Assembly (NCBI GenBank): GCA_934432675.1
Contig: CAKRYT010000006.1
Coordinates: 62,001 to 126,000 of the forward strand
Direction of reading: 5' to 3'
Origin: an uncultured Eubacteriales bacterium
GTDB taxonomy: Bacteria; Bacillota; Clostridia; Oscillospirales; CAG-272
DNA length: 64,000 nucleotides
Part shown: piece by piece, positions 1 through 8,083 of the stretch
Layout: each line of letters begins with the position of its first letter
Numbering within the stretch: the stretch's first letter is position 1
The notes under the pieces: model-generated
Databases searched by the model: none
Told to the model about the DNA's origin: nothing
Seen by the model: the letters and a program-made list of their open reading frames with translations, nothing else
Position numbers and translations under genes: made by a program

Positions 1-419
1 GTGATGATCGGCACTTTCAGGGTCATCATTTCGTAGAGGTTTTCGGCGATGGCTTCTCCCTCGCCGCGCTCCTCCGCGCCTTTACCGCAGGAGGCCCCCT
101 GCGTGTCCACAAAGCAGATGACGGGGCGGCGGAACTTCTCCGCCTCGTGCATGAGCCGGAGTGCCTTGCGGTACCCCTCCGGCGAGACGCAGCCGAAGTC
201 CCGCGCGATGCGCTCGGTCAGGCTGTGCCCCTTTTCGATACCGATAACGGTGACGGGGATGCCGGCGAGAAAGCCGACCCCGCCGACGAGTGCAGGATCA
301 TCGCCGTAGCGGCGGTCACCGTGAAACTCCGTGAAGTCGCGGATGACGGCGTTGATATAGTCGAGGGAGGTGGCTCTGCCCGCCTTTCTCGTACATTTGA
401 TCTTATCGTAGGCTTGCAT
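1..419 (-). CDS. accA: Acetyl-CoA carboxylase carboxyltransferase subunit alpha (3' end outside window)
   Basis: This is the N-terminal ~139 residues of the alpha subunit of the carboxyltransferase that moves the carboxyl group from carboxybiotin to acetyl-CoA, giving malonyl-CoA. Recognisable AccA segments are the opening (Y-D-K-I-K..R), FTEFHGDR, a PEGYRKALRLM block and FVDTQGASCGKGAEERGE. The start is the ATG at 417-419, preceded by GGAGGGAGACAT. It lies 12 bp downstream of accD, so the two halves of the carboxyltransferase are made together as the last visible genes of the lipid operon. The 3' end is beyond base 1. AccB and AccC (biotin carrier and carboxylase) are not in the window. Confidence 0.93.
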   Translation of the reverse strand, partial: MQAYDKIKCTRKAGRATSLDYINAVIRDFTEFHGDRRYGDDPALVGGVGFLAGIPVTVIGIEKGHSLTERIARDFGCVSPEGYRKALRLMHEAEKFRRPVICFVDTQGASCGKGAEERGEGEAIAENLYEMMTLKVPII

Positions 420-431
420 ATGTCTCCCTCC

Positions 432-1247
432 TTACTTTTTCGAGTGTATTTTGAGCAGTTTTGTGAGGTATTCTTTGTGTTTTTCGCGGGGGACGATGTC
501 GTCCAGAAAACCGTTCGCAAGCTGGAATTCCGCGCTCTGGAAATTCTCGGGTAGTTTTTCTCCCGTGACCTGTTCGATGACGCGCTTACCGGCGAAACCG
601 ACGAGCGCACCGGGCTCCGAGATGATGACGTCACCGAGCATGGCAAAACTGGCGGTCACGCCGCCCGTCGTCGGGTCGGTCGCGCACACGAGGTAGAAGT
701 TGCCCGCGTCGCTGTGCCGCTTGACGGCACCGGAGACCTTCGCCATCTGCCAGAGGGAGAGCATCCCTTCCTGCATCCGGGCACCGCCCGAGACGGTGTA
801 GCCGATGACGGGCAGACTCTTTTCGGTCGCGTACTCGAAGAGTGCCGCGATCTTATCGCCGACCGCGCTCCCCATCGAGCCCATCATGAACTTGGATTCC
901 ATGACGAAGAGGCAGGTGGGGAATCCGCCGATCGTGCAGGTGCCGGTGAGGACCCCCTCGTACTCCGCGCTCTTTTTGCGTGCGGCCTCCGCCTTTTCGT
1001 CGTAGTCGGGGAAACCGATGGGGTTGCCGAACGTGACGGTCTCGTTCATCTCGCGGAAAGAACCGGCGTCCGTGAGATAGGCGATGCGTACCCGCGCGGG
1101 TACGCGGTTGTATTTGCCGCATTTCGGGCAGATGAACTGCCGCTCGGCAAGATCGCGCTCGGCGACCTCCTCCTTGCACTTTTCGCAGGGGACGGTGCGC
1201 TCGGACGCGAGGTAATCGTTGAGCGTTCTGTGCGTGAGTGTTTCCAT
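432..1247 (-). CDS. accD: Acetyl-CoA carboxylase carboxyltransferase subunit beta
   Basis: 271-residue AccD, partner of AccA in forming malonyl-CoA for fatty acid synthesis. The N-terminal zinc ribbon is intact: Cys21, Cys24, Cys40 and Cys43 in the pattern CxxC-x15-CxxC. The crotonase-fold core follows, with VSGGARMQEG and the glycine-rich TTGGVTASFAMLGD block typical of the family. Length is close to the usual ~280-300 residues. The start ATG has AAGGAG about 7 bp upstream. It follows fabD by 10 bp and precedes accA by 12 bp, so it belongs to the same transcript. Confidence 0.95.
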   Translation of the reverse strand: METLTHRTLNDYLASERTVPCEKCKEEVAERDLAERQFICPKCGKYNRVPARVRIAYLTDAGSFREMNETVTFGNPIGFPDYDEKAEAARKKSAEYEGVLTGTCTIGGFPTCLFVMESKFMMGSMGSAVGDKIAALFEYATEKSLPVIGYTVSGGARMQEGMLSLWQMAKVSGAVKRHSDAGNFYLVCATDPTTGGVTASFAMLGDVIISEPGALVGFAGKRVIEQVTGEKLPENFQSAEFQLANGFLDDIVPREKHKEYLTKLLKIHSKK

Positions 1248-1257
1248 GAGGTACTCC

Positions 1258-2181
1258 TTACTTACCGAGTGCCGCGAGCGTTTCGCGGAGGGTCTCGGCG
1301 TTTTCGACGTGCAGGATCCGCACGTCCGTCAGCGTGCGGGAGACGAGTTTCGAGAGCGTTGTGCCCGCGCCGACCTCGATGAACGTATCGATGCCCGCGT
1401 CCGCCATGCGGCGGATGATGGTCTCCCAGCGTACACTGCGGGACGCCTGCTCCGCGATGGTCTCCGCGATCTTTTCCGCATCCGTGGGATAGAGGTCGGC
1501 GGTGAAGTCGGAATAGAGCGGGATTTTCGGTGCCGACGGGGAAAGCGTGGAGAGGTGCCGACGGAGCGCGTCGGTCGTGTCTGCCATAAACGGGGTATGG
1601 AACGCGCCGCTGACGGCGAGTTTCACGGCTCTGCCGCCCGCCGCCTTCACGGCGTCGCAGAACGCGTCGATCTCTCCCGCCGCCCCTGCACAGGCAATCT
1701 GCCCGGGGCAGTTATAGTTGACGGGATAGATGCTGTCAAAGGTCGCGGCGATGCGTTCGACCTCTTCGGTCGGCAGTTTCATGACCGCCGCCATACCGCC
1801 CGGGTGCCTCTCCCCGCACGTCTGCATGGTATTGCCGCGCAGGACGACGGTGTCGAATGCGTCCGCATCGGAGAGCACACCTGCGAAGGCGAGGGCCGGG
1901 ATCTCCCCGAGGGAGAAACCCGCGACGGCGTCGGGCATGACACCGGCGTCGGCGAGTGCGCGTGCACAGGCGAGGTCTACGAGAAAGAGCGCGGGCTGGG
2001 TGTTCTCGGTTTGGGTCAGCACTTCGCCGGGCCCCTCGAAACAGGTCGAAAGGGTACCGGGTCTGCGGCTCTCCCCGAGGTCAAAAACTTCTTTTGCGGC
2101 GGGGACACTCTCATAGAGATCGCGCCCCATGCCGACATACTGGGCACCTTGCCCGGCGAACAGAAAAGCAATTTTGCTCAT
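1258..2181 (-). CDS. fabD: Malonyl-CoA:ACP transacylase
   Basis: 307-residue acyltransferase that loads malonyl groups from malonyl-CoA onto acyl carrier protein. The family start is clear (FLFAGQGAQYVGMG). The nucleophile is Ser90 in GFSLGE (commonly GHSLGE; His is Phe here), and the catalytic His is His195 in GAFHTPFM. The start ATG at 2179-2181 has AAAAGGAGA 6-7 bp upstream. It sits 16 bp after fabZ in an operon that also makes its substrate (accD, accA) and carrier (acpP). Confidence 0.94.
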   Translation of the reverse strand: MSKIAFLFAGQGAQYVGMGRDLYESVPAAKEVFDLGESRRPGTLSTCFEGPGEVLTQTENTQPALFLVDLACARALADAGVMPDAVAGFSLGEIPALAFAGVLSDADAFDTVVLRGNTMQTCGERHPGGMAAVMKLPTEEVERIAATFDSIYPVNYNCPGQIACAGAAGEIDAFCDAVKAAGGRAVKLAVSGAFHTPFMADTTDALRRHLSTLSPSAPKIPLYSDFTADLYPTDAEKIAETIAEQASRSVRWETIIRRMADAGIDTFIEVGAGTTLSKLVSRTLTDVRILHVENAETLRETLAALGK

Positions 2182-2197
2182 GACTATCTCCTTTTCA

Positions 2198-2644
2198 TCA
2201 TGCGGGGAAGATGGTGTCCCGCGGGACGGCGGTGAAGGTCATATTCCCCTTGGCGCGGACTTCACCGTCCACTTTCAGCACCGCGTCGAACGAGGTCAGC
2301 ACCCCGCTGTTCCGCGTGCAGGTCACGGTGATGTCGAGCGTGTCCCCCGGGATGACGGGCTTCACAAACTTGAAACCGTCTACTTTGAGCAGGACGTAAA
2401 TGGTGTTCTCGTCCGTCCCCTCGTTCTCCACGACGAGCGAGCAGAGTTGCGCCGCGCATTCGATTTGAAGCACGCCCGGCATGACGGGCGCACCGGGGAA
2501 GTGCCCCATGAAGTACGGCTCGTTGACCGATACGTTCTTGATGCCGCGCGCGGACACGCCCGGCGTGAGTTCCGTCACCCGCTCGATCATCTGAAAGGGC
2601 GGGCGTTGCTTGATGCGGCGGCTGATTTCGTCAATGTTCATCAT
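2198..2644 (-). CDS. fabZ: 3-hydroxyacyl-ACP dehydratase, FabZ type
   Basis: 148-residue hot-dog-fold dehydratase that removes water from 3-hydroxyacyl-ACP to give trans-2-enoyl-ACP. The catalytic pair is visible: His48 in GHFPGAPVMPGVLQIE and Glu62 at the end of that motif. The start overlaps the fabG stop by four bases (ATGA), implying translational coupling; a second in-frame ATG follows at once. Length is normal for FabZ. It could equally serve a polyene-type synthase, because no enoyl reductase is seen nearby. Confidence 0.94.
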   Translation of the reverse strand: MMNIDEISRRIKQRPPFQMIERVTELTPGVSARGIKNVSVNEPYFMGHFPGAPVMPGVLQIECAAQLCSLVVENEGTDENTIYVLLKVDGFKFVKPVIPGDTLDITVTCTRNSGVLTSFDAVLKVDGEVRAKGNMTFTAVPRDTIFPA

Positions 2645-3372
2645 AGCGAGAGCCCCCCGTCGAGAACGAGCGTCTGTCCCGTCATGTAGGACGCCCCGTC
2701 ACTCGCCAGCATGGAGACGACGGAGGCGACGTCCTCCACCGTCCCGAATCTGCCGAGCGGGACCTCGGTCAGGTATTGTGCCCGCTTGTCCTCGGGCAGG
2801 GCATCGATCATTTCGGTCGCGATGAAACCGGGGGCGACCGCGTTGACGCGGATGCCGTAGGGGGCGAGTTCCTTCGCCATCGTCCGGGTCATGGAATTGA
2901 CCGCCCCCTTGGTGGCACTGTAAACCGTCTGTCCGGCGAGGGCCATTTTGGAACTGACGGAGGACATATTGATGATGACGCCGCTCTTTTTGCGGAACAT
3001 TTTGAGCACCGCCTGCTGGGCACAGTAGAGGTACCCCTTGATATTCAGGTCAAGGCAGGCGTCGAGGTTTTCTTCGGTCAGCATGAGCAGATATTCGTCG
3101 CGCACGATGCCCGCGTTGTTGACGAGGACGTCGATCTGCCCGTAGGTCTTCCATACGGTCTTGAACATCTCCTTGACCTCGGCGGGGTTGGATACGTCGG
3201 CGCGCACGGCGAGGGCGTCTCCGCCCGCCGCCTTGATCTTTTCGACGACTTCCGCCGCCGCCGCTTCACTGTGGCTGTAATTGACGACGACGGTCATCCC
3301 GTCCGCGGCGAGCCGCAGGGCGCAGGCGCGGCCGATACCGCGCGATGCCCCGGTGACGATAGCAACTTTCAT
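2641..3372 (-). CDS. fabG: 3-oxoacyl-ACP reductase
   Basis: 243-residue short-chain dehydrogenase that reduces 3-oxoacyl-ACP with NADPH. Motifs in order: cofactor-binding TGASRGIG (residues 7-14), NNAG (85-88), Asn110, the catalytic Ser138 in NMSSVSS, and Tyr151/Lys155 in YSATK. The C-terminus ends GQTLVLDGGLSL, as usual for FabG. AAGGAAACGAAC precedes the ATG. It lies 39 bp downstream of the ketosynthase fusion and overlaps fabZ. Confidence 0.95.
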   Translation of the reverse strand: MKVAIVTGASRGIGRACALRLAADGMTVVVNYSHSEAAAAEVVEKIKAAGGDALAVRADVSNPAEVKEMFKTVWKTYGQIDVLVNNAGIVRDEYLLMLTEENLDACLDLNIKGYLYCAQQAVLKMFRKKSGVIINMSSVSSKMALAGQTVYSATKGAVNSMTRTMAKELAPYGIRVNAVAPGFIATEMIDALPEDKRAQYLTEVPLGRFGTVEDVASVVSMLASDGASYMTGQTLVLDGGLSL

Positions 3373-3411
3373 GTTCGTTTCCTTTCTTTCGGGAGGGCGG
3401 TGGGGCGGGGT

Positions 3412-5814
3412 TCAGGCACGCCCGAGCAGGACGGCGGTGACCGCCCCGCCTGCGGCGAGGGAGGTCGCGAGCACGTAGCGGAGGCCGGCCGTCCCGACGG
3501 CGGTCGTCTTGACGGCGTCACCGCCGAGGAGGTAGCCCTTGACTTCCGCACCGCGCTTGCCGGCGAGGAGGAGTGCCGCCTCTGCCGCGGAGAGTGCCGC
3601 CGATGCCGCGCGGCATTCGCCGACGGTGTCCTTGACGCTCATGACGGGGAGGACCGCGAGTTTTTCGGCACCGAAGGCGAGACGCAGGGCATCGGTCTCC
3701 ACCCGGTCAAAAGCGGTCTGCCCGTTCGAGAAACCGACGACGGCATCCACGTCCGCGGGGGTGATGCCCGCATCCTTGCAGGCAAGGCGGATGGCGCGCG
3801 CTACGGCGTCCTCCGACCCCGAGACGGTACCGAACTTCACGGCGGCGTTCGCCATGCCGTAACCGAGCACCTTGGCATACGGCTCGGCACCGCGCGCCTT
3901 CACGCTGTCGGCACTTTCGAGCACGAGCGTGACGCTGCCGTCCCCGAGGACGAAGCCCGTGTCGCCCGCATAGGCACCGTGCACGTGGTCGGACACGACG
4001 CCGAGTTTGCGGTAGAGGCTGTCGATGATCTCGCTGTTTTCATCCGTACCGGTGGCGAGCATGATGTTCTCCTGCCCCTCGCGGATGATATTCATCGCGT
4101 AGGCGATGCCGGCAAGCCCGGACTGCGCACCGTTCGTGACGGTGACGTTATAGCCCTTGATGCCGGAGCAGATGGAGAGGTAGCCGCCGGCGGCGTTGTA
4201 AACGGTATTCGGGAACTTGAAGGCACTGCCCGAGGCATTGCCCTTGGCGACGATATCGCGCTGGAAGTCGCAGACGGTCGAGAGCGGCCCCTCGGAGGTG
4301 CCGACCACGATACCGATATCGGTGGCGTTCCCGTCCGTCACGGTCAGGTGTGCGTCTGCGAGTGCCTCCATGCCGGAGACGGCCTGCAACTGGCTGAATT
4401 TATCGAGTTTGCGGTAGAATGCCATTTTGAGCCCGCAGGCGTCAAAGTCGTCGTGCCCGACCCCGGACATGACGGATGCGGCGGCGGGTGCCTCCCCCTT
4501 GGCGGCTCTTTCGAGATAGGCGGGGATGCCGTTCCCGCCCGGCAGGACGAGGCCGAGGCCCGTGAGATAGACGTCCTGCTTTTGGGTCGGCAGGGTCACG
4601 TCGCCTGCCTCACGGCTGAACACGATGGACGCATTGTTGCCGCCGAATGCGAAGGAGTTGCTCATGACGTTGGTCATCTGTTTTTTGCGTGCGACGTTCG
4701 GGCGGAAGTCGATCTTGCCGGCGCGCCCGGAGAGGCGCACGAGATCCTCGTCGGTGTAGCCGACCGTCGGGGGGACCACCCCGTCGGTCAGTGCCTTGAC
4801 GGTGAACACGGCTTCGATCGCGCCCGCGGCCCCCAGGCAGTGCCCGACCATCGCCTTGGTCGAACTGACGGAGAGGTCGTCGTTCTCCGCGTCAAAAACG
4901 GTGTGGAGTGAGAGGAATTCCGCCTCGTCGTTCTTCGCCGTACCGGTGCCGTGTGCATTGATGTAGGAAATATCTTTCGGGGAGAGCCCGGAATTTTTCA
5001 GTGCCCGCAGGATGGCGTTCATCTGTCCCTCGCCGTCCGGTCTCGGGGCGGTGATGTGGTGGGCGTCACTGCTGACCCCGGCACCCAGCACCTCGCAGAT
5101 GATGTGCGCGCCGCGTGCCACCGCGTGCTCGTAGGATTCGATCACGAGCGCACCGGAGCCCTCGCCGAGGGTGATGCCGCTGCAACGGTTGAAGGGAGAA
5201 CAGGGCAGGGCGTCGAGCGCGTGGAGCGACAGGAACCCGGCATACGGTACGGAGGCAAAGGCATCCGCGCCGCCCGCGATGAAGACGTCGCCGACACCGG
5301 CACGGATGAGGTCGCAGGCGTAGGCGATGCTGATGGTGCCGGCGGCGCAGGCGTTCGCCACGTTGGTGACGACACCGCCCGCTCCGTTTGCACGGGCGAC
5401 CATGTTGGCGATTGCCGAGATGGGCATCTTGGTGACGTCCTCGGCGTGCTCGCCGTTCCGATAGTAGTTTTCGATGCTGACGACACCGCCGACGCAGGAG
5501 CCCATGATGACCCCGACGCGCGTGCTGTCCTCTTTCTTCATATCGAGCCCGGCGTTACGGACGGCTTCACCCGCCGCCTTGACGCACAGGCGGGAGACGC
5601 GGTCCATCTCCGCGGCACCCGGCAGGGTGTCGAGATCGGGGGCGTTGACCTCCGCCCCGAGGTCCGCGTAACAGCCCTCGGTCACCACCGAGGTGGCGGG
5701 TTTGATGCCGCTCTTTCCGGCTTTGGCGTTTTCCCAGCATTCGTCTGCGGTATTCCCGATGGCACTGACCATCCCGAGACCCGTGACGACGCAACGAATT
5801 TTGTTGTCGGTCAT
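3412..5814 (-). CDS. Fused beta-ketoacyl synthase: active FabF-like KS plus catalytically dead KS (chain-length-factor-like)
   Basis: 800-residue protein made of two thiolase-fold ketosynthase domains, about twice the size of FabF. The first (about 1-402) is a complete FabF-type condensing enzyme: Cys156 in NACAAG, His288 in NAHGTGT and His325 in VGHCLGAAG, ending with the usual NSFAFGGNN. The second (about 413-800) starts YLTGLGLVLPGG and keeps the fold, but aligns Ala563 to the Cys (NGAQSG), Phe695 to the first His (GFSNGQT) and Glu733 to the second (VGECRAAS). The C-H-H triad is therefore absent, as in chain-length factors. I chose the ATG at 5812-5814 because AAGGAGA lies 8-9 bp upstream; an in-frame ATG 24 bp earlier has no such site. 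The gene follows acpP by 97 bp. See findings. Confidence 0.88.
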   Translation of the reverse strand: MTDNKIRCVVTGLGMVSAIGNTADECWENAKAGKSGIKPATSVVTEGCYADLGAEVNAPDLDTLPGAAEMDRVSRLCVKAAGEAVRNAGLDMKKEDSTRVGVIMGSCVGGVVSIENYYRNGEHAEDVTKMPISAIANMVARANGAGGVVTNVANACAAGTISIAYACDLIRAGVGDVFIAGGADAFASVPYAGFLSLHALDALPCSPFNRCSGITLGEGSGALVIESYEHAVARGAHIICEVLGAGVSSDAHHITAPRPDGEGQMNAILRALKNSGLSPKDISYINAHGTGTAKNDEAEFLSLHTVFDAENDDLSVSSTKAMVGHCLGAAGAIEAVFTVKALTDGVVPPTVGYTDEDLVRLSGRAGKIDFRPNVARKKQMTNVMSNSFAFGGNNASIVFSREAGDVTLPTQKQDVYLTGLGLVLPGGNGIPAYLERAAKGEAPAAASVMSGVGHDDFDACGLKMAFYRKLDKFSQLQAVSGMEALADAHLTVTDGNATDIGIVVGTSEGPLSTVCDFQRDIVAKGNASGSAFKFPNTVYNAAGGYLSICSGIKGYNVTVTNGAQSGLAGIAYAMNIIREGQENIMLATGTDENSEIIDSLYRKLGVVSDHVHGAYAGDTGFVLGDGSVTLVLESADSVKARGAEPYAKVLGYGMANAAVKFGTVSGSEDAVARAIRLACKDAGITPADVDAVVGFSNGQTAFDRVETDALRLAFGAEKLAVLPVMSVKDTVGECRAASAALSAAEAALLLAGKRGAEVKGYLLGGDAVKTTAVGTAGLRYVLATSLAAGGAVTAVLLGRA

Positions 5815-5911
5815 TTGTTCTGTCTCCTTATATGGCAATCTTTCTGTTTATAAACATTTGAATATCAATCACAAAAGAAAGGGGATGCCGCAAAAGACAC
5901 CCCCGTGCGTT

Positions 5912-6160
5912 TTACCGATGCTCTGCGACGTATTTGGCAAGGCTTTCTACGTTGTAGAAATGCTCTTTGCCCACCCCGGTCATCTGTACGCCCCACTCGT
6001 CATCGATGAAGCCGATGATTTCGAGGGAGTCGATGGAGTCGAGCCCGATCTCATCCCCGAAAAGCGGGATCTCGTCGGTCAGTACATCTGCGTCGATGCC
6101 CAGATTTTCGTTCAGGAGCACCTTGATTCGCTCGGCGATTGCTTTGGTTTCTTCGTTCAT
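5912..6160 (-). CDS. acpP: Acyl carrier protein
   Basis: 82-residue acidic carrier protein. The phosphopantetheine site is Ser42 in GLDSIDSLE, followed by the helix typical of ACPs. The start ATG (6158-6160) has GAAAGGATA upstream; the longer open frame running rightward is only read-through of the plsC region. It lies between plsC and the ketosynthase fusion, so it is probably the dedicated carrier for this operon. The residues around Ser42 are slightly unlike housekeeping AcpP (usually GADSLDTVE), which also occurs in specialised ACPs. Confidence 0.93.
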   Translation of the reverse strand: MNEETKAIAERIKVLLNENLGIDADVLTDEIPLFGDEIGLDSIDSLEIIGFIDDEWGVQMTGVGKEHFYNVESLAKYVAEHR

Positions 6161-6174
6161 GTTTCTATATCCTT

Positions 6175-6912
6175 TCAAGTGATGGCAGTGATGAGTTCCC
6201 GCTCCTCGGGTTGCCCTTCGGTGAGGGGCACCGCGGCGGGGGCGGGTGTGCCGGCAGGGGTGGTCTCTCCTGCGGCGGGGAGGGGCGTGGGCAGCCCGAG
6301 CATCGCGGCGAGTGCCGCGCGGCATTTTTCCGTCTCCTCCCGGAGAATCAGGCTCGGTCTGCCGCGCCGCGCAAGGTCGAGCGTGAGCGGGGCACCGACG
6401 AGGACGGTCTTCTTCCGGAAACGGCGGTACTCGCCGACGAGCGCGACGGGGATGACCGGGACGCCGGTCTTGCGCGCCAGCATGAGGGCCCCGGGGTGAA
6501 AGGCACCGAGCGTATTGCCGGTGTTCAGTTTCCCCTCCGGGAAGATGAGGATGCTCCCGCCGCGCGCGAGCACTGCCTCGCCGCGTGCGAGCCATTCGGT
6601 GTCGAGACCGGTGAGATCCACCGGAATGTAATGCAGATGGGTGAAAAGCCAGCGGATGCCGCGCTTGTCATACCATTTGCGCGTGACGTAGGTATAGAGT
6701 TTTCGTTTTTTCAGCGTTTGCGGCAGGTAGTAGCCGTCGGTATGTGCCGTGTGATTCGCGATGAGGATCGCCGGGGTCTTACGGAACAGTCGCTTCGTCT
6801 CCCGATCGGCGAAACGGATCCGCGGCGGATAGAGAATGCGGTTCCACAGTCCCCAAAAGAAATAGACGATCCGCACCGGGATACACAGCAGTATGTATCC
6901 GATTTTTTGCAT
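6175..6912 (-). CDS. plsC: 1-acyl-sn-glycerol-3-phosphate acyltransferase (PlsC family)
   Basis: 245-residue membrane-associated acyltransferase that adds an acyl chain to lysophosphatidate. Motif I is NHTAHTD (His54, Asp59) and motif III is FPEG (124-127). A hydrophobic N-terminal segment (about 4-25) would anchor it. The C-terminal ~35 residues are Ala/Pro-rich low complexity. I chose the ATG at 6910-6912 because AAAGGAGA precedes it and because the promoter at 6961-6989 rules out the longer open frame. It is the first gene of the lipid operon. Other PlsC-like acyltransferases share the motifs, so the exact acceptor is inferred. Confidence 0.88.
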   Translation of the reverse strand: MQKIGYILLCIPVRIVYFFWGLWNRILYPPRIRFADRETKRLFRKTPAILIANHTAHTDGYYLPQTLKKRKLYTYVTRKWYDKRGIRWLFTHLHYIPVDLTGLDTEWLARGEAVLARGGSILIFPEGKLNTGNTLGAFHPGALMLARKTGVPVIPVALVGEYRRFRKKTVLVGAPLTLDLARRGRPSLILREETEKCRAALAAMLGLPTPLPAAGETTPAGTPAPAAVPLTEGQPEERELITAIT

Positions 6913-6960
6913 AAGTCTCCTTTGGGCGGGGCGAAAAGGCTCCCCCGATTTTCCGTGTTC

Positions 6961-6989
6961 ATTGTAACATTGATTTTTCGGCTTGCCAA
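6961..6989 (-). promoter_or_regulatory. SigmaA-type promoter of the lipid operon
   Basis: Reading the minus strand, TTGGCA (6984-6989) and TACAAT (6961-6966) are separated by 17 bp, about 50 bp upstream of plsC. Further upstream (7009-7015) is TTAGTAC, which resembles one half of a FapR operator, but no second half is visible. Confidence 0.75.
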
Positions 6990-7100
6990 TGGTCAATCGG
7001 CGCGGTTTGTACTAAAAAACATACGCGCGTGCCGCCGCGCCCGCGCGTTGCGCGCTGGGGTCGTCGTGCGACACGCCCCGTCTTTCGCCCACCGCCCGAT

Positions 7101-7138
7101 TTTACATAGATTTAACGAGGATTTACCCCTCGTATGAT
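7101..7138 (+). promoter_or_regulatory. Candidate Pho boxes and promoter of the pst operon
   Basis: Three TTTAC/TTTAA repeats start at 7101, 7111 and 7122, that is 10-11 bp apart. This resembles the TT(A/T)ACA direct repeats bound by PhoP in Gram-positives. The middle one can serve as a -35 box, with TATGAT (7133-7138) as the -10 after 16 bp. A second possible -10 with extended TG (TGC-TACAAT, 7159-7167) follows. The position upstream of pstS and the phoPR genes in the same operon support autoregulation by phosphate. Confidence 0.55.
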
Positions 7139-7222
7139 AGTGCCGCCGCCCGTGGCTCTGCTACAATGTGAGCAGAACGGGAAAAGGAAAACAAAATCAA
7201 AAAACAAAGGGGTAAATTTGTT

Positions 7223-8083
7223 GTGAAAAAAGTTGTGTTTCGCGCAGTCGGTATTCTCGCTGTGGTCGCGATGGTCGTCGCCGCACTCGTTTCCTGCGGC
7301 GGCGGGAAGAGTATCACGGTCGTCGGCCGCGAAGACGGCAGCGGCACCAAGGCCGCATTCATGGAAATCATCGGGCTGAAAGGCAAGGCGGACGTCGAGG
7401 GCATCATCGCCCACGGCAGCACCGCCGCCGTCCTGAACGAGGTGAAGAACAATCCGAACGCCATCGCCTACGACAGCCTCGGGTACGTGGACGGTACCGT
7501 GAAGATTCTCTCGGTGGACGGCGTTGCCTGCACGGTGGAGAACATCAAGAACGGCACCTACAAGATCTCCCGCCCGCTGAACATCGTCTACAAGGAAGCG
7601 ACGCTGGAAAACGAGGTCAACAAGGCGTTCTACGACTTCCTCGGCAGCAGCCAGGCGCAGAAGATCATCTCCGATAACGGTTACGTCTCCACCAAAGACG
7701 GCGCGGCGGAATACACCGTTCACGCGGGGCTCTCGGGCAAGATCGGTATCTCCGGCAGTACTTCGCTCCAACCGCTGATGGTCAAACTCGCCGATAAGTT
7801 CCGTGAGATTCAGCCGGATGTGACGGTCGAGGTCTCCGGCGGCGGCTCCGGCACTGGCTACAAGAACGCGGAGAACGGCACGAGCGTGTTCGGTATGATC
7901 TCCGAGTCCTTCAAGGCAGAGAAAGCCGCAAGCTGCACCTACTACGAAGTGGCAAAAGACGGTATCGCCGTGATCGTCAACAAGAAAAACGCAGTGGAGA
8001 ACATCGCGCTCGATACGCTGAAAAATATCTACAACTGCGAGGCCGGTGACGACGCCGTCACTGCCTGGGATCAGGTAAAATGA
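7223..8083 (+). CDS. pstS: Phosphate ABC transporter substrate-binding lipoprotein, halves in permuted order
   Basis: 286-residue lipoprotein that should bind phosphate outside the membrane and hand it to PstCA. It starts at GTG (AAAGGGG upstream); the signal peptide ends in the lipobox LVSC with Cys25. The segment with VVGREDGSGT (about 33-42), normally in the second half of PstS, comes first. The segment with ISGSTSLQPL (about 176) and GGGSGTG, normally the N-terminus, comes second, ending around DGIAVIVNKKN and WDQVK. Length is normal, so it reads as a circular permutation and not a truncation. The stop overlaps pstC (ATGA). Confidence 0.88.
   Translation: MKKVVFRAVGILAVVAMVVAALVSCGGGKSITVVGREDGSGTKAAFMEIIGLKGKADVEGIIAHGSTAAVLNEVKNNPNAIAYDSLGYVDGTVKILSVDGVACTVENIKNGTYKISRPLNIVYKEATLENEVNKAFYDFLGSSQAQKIISDNGYVSTKDGAAEYTVHAGLSGKIGISGSTSLQPLMVKLADKFREIQPDVTVEVSGGGSGTGYKNAENGTSVFGMISESFKAEKAASCTYYEVAKDGIAVIVNKKNAVENIALDTLKNIYNCEAGDDAVTAWDQVK

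Noticed and set aside
2776..4911. 711-residue plus-strand open frame opposite fabG and the ketosynthase fusion
   Set aside because: Shadow of conserved fab genes; no recognisable domain.
6161..6595. Longer start for the acyl carrier protein frame
   Set aside because: The extra residues are Arg/Pro-rich antisense-like read-through of plsC; ACP has its own ribosome site at 6158-6160.
7009..7015. FapR-like half site upstream of the lipid operon
   Set aside because: Only TTAGTAC is present; the second half of the palindrome is missing, so an operator is not supported.
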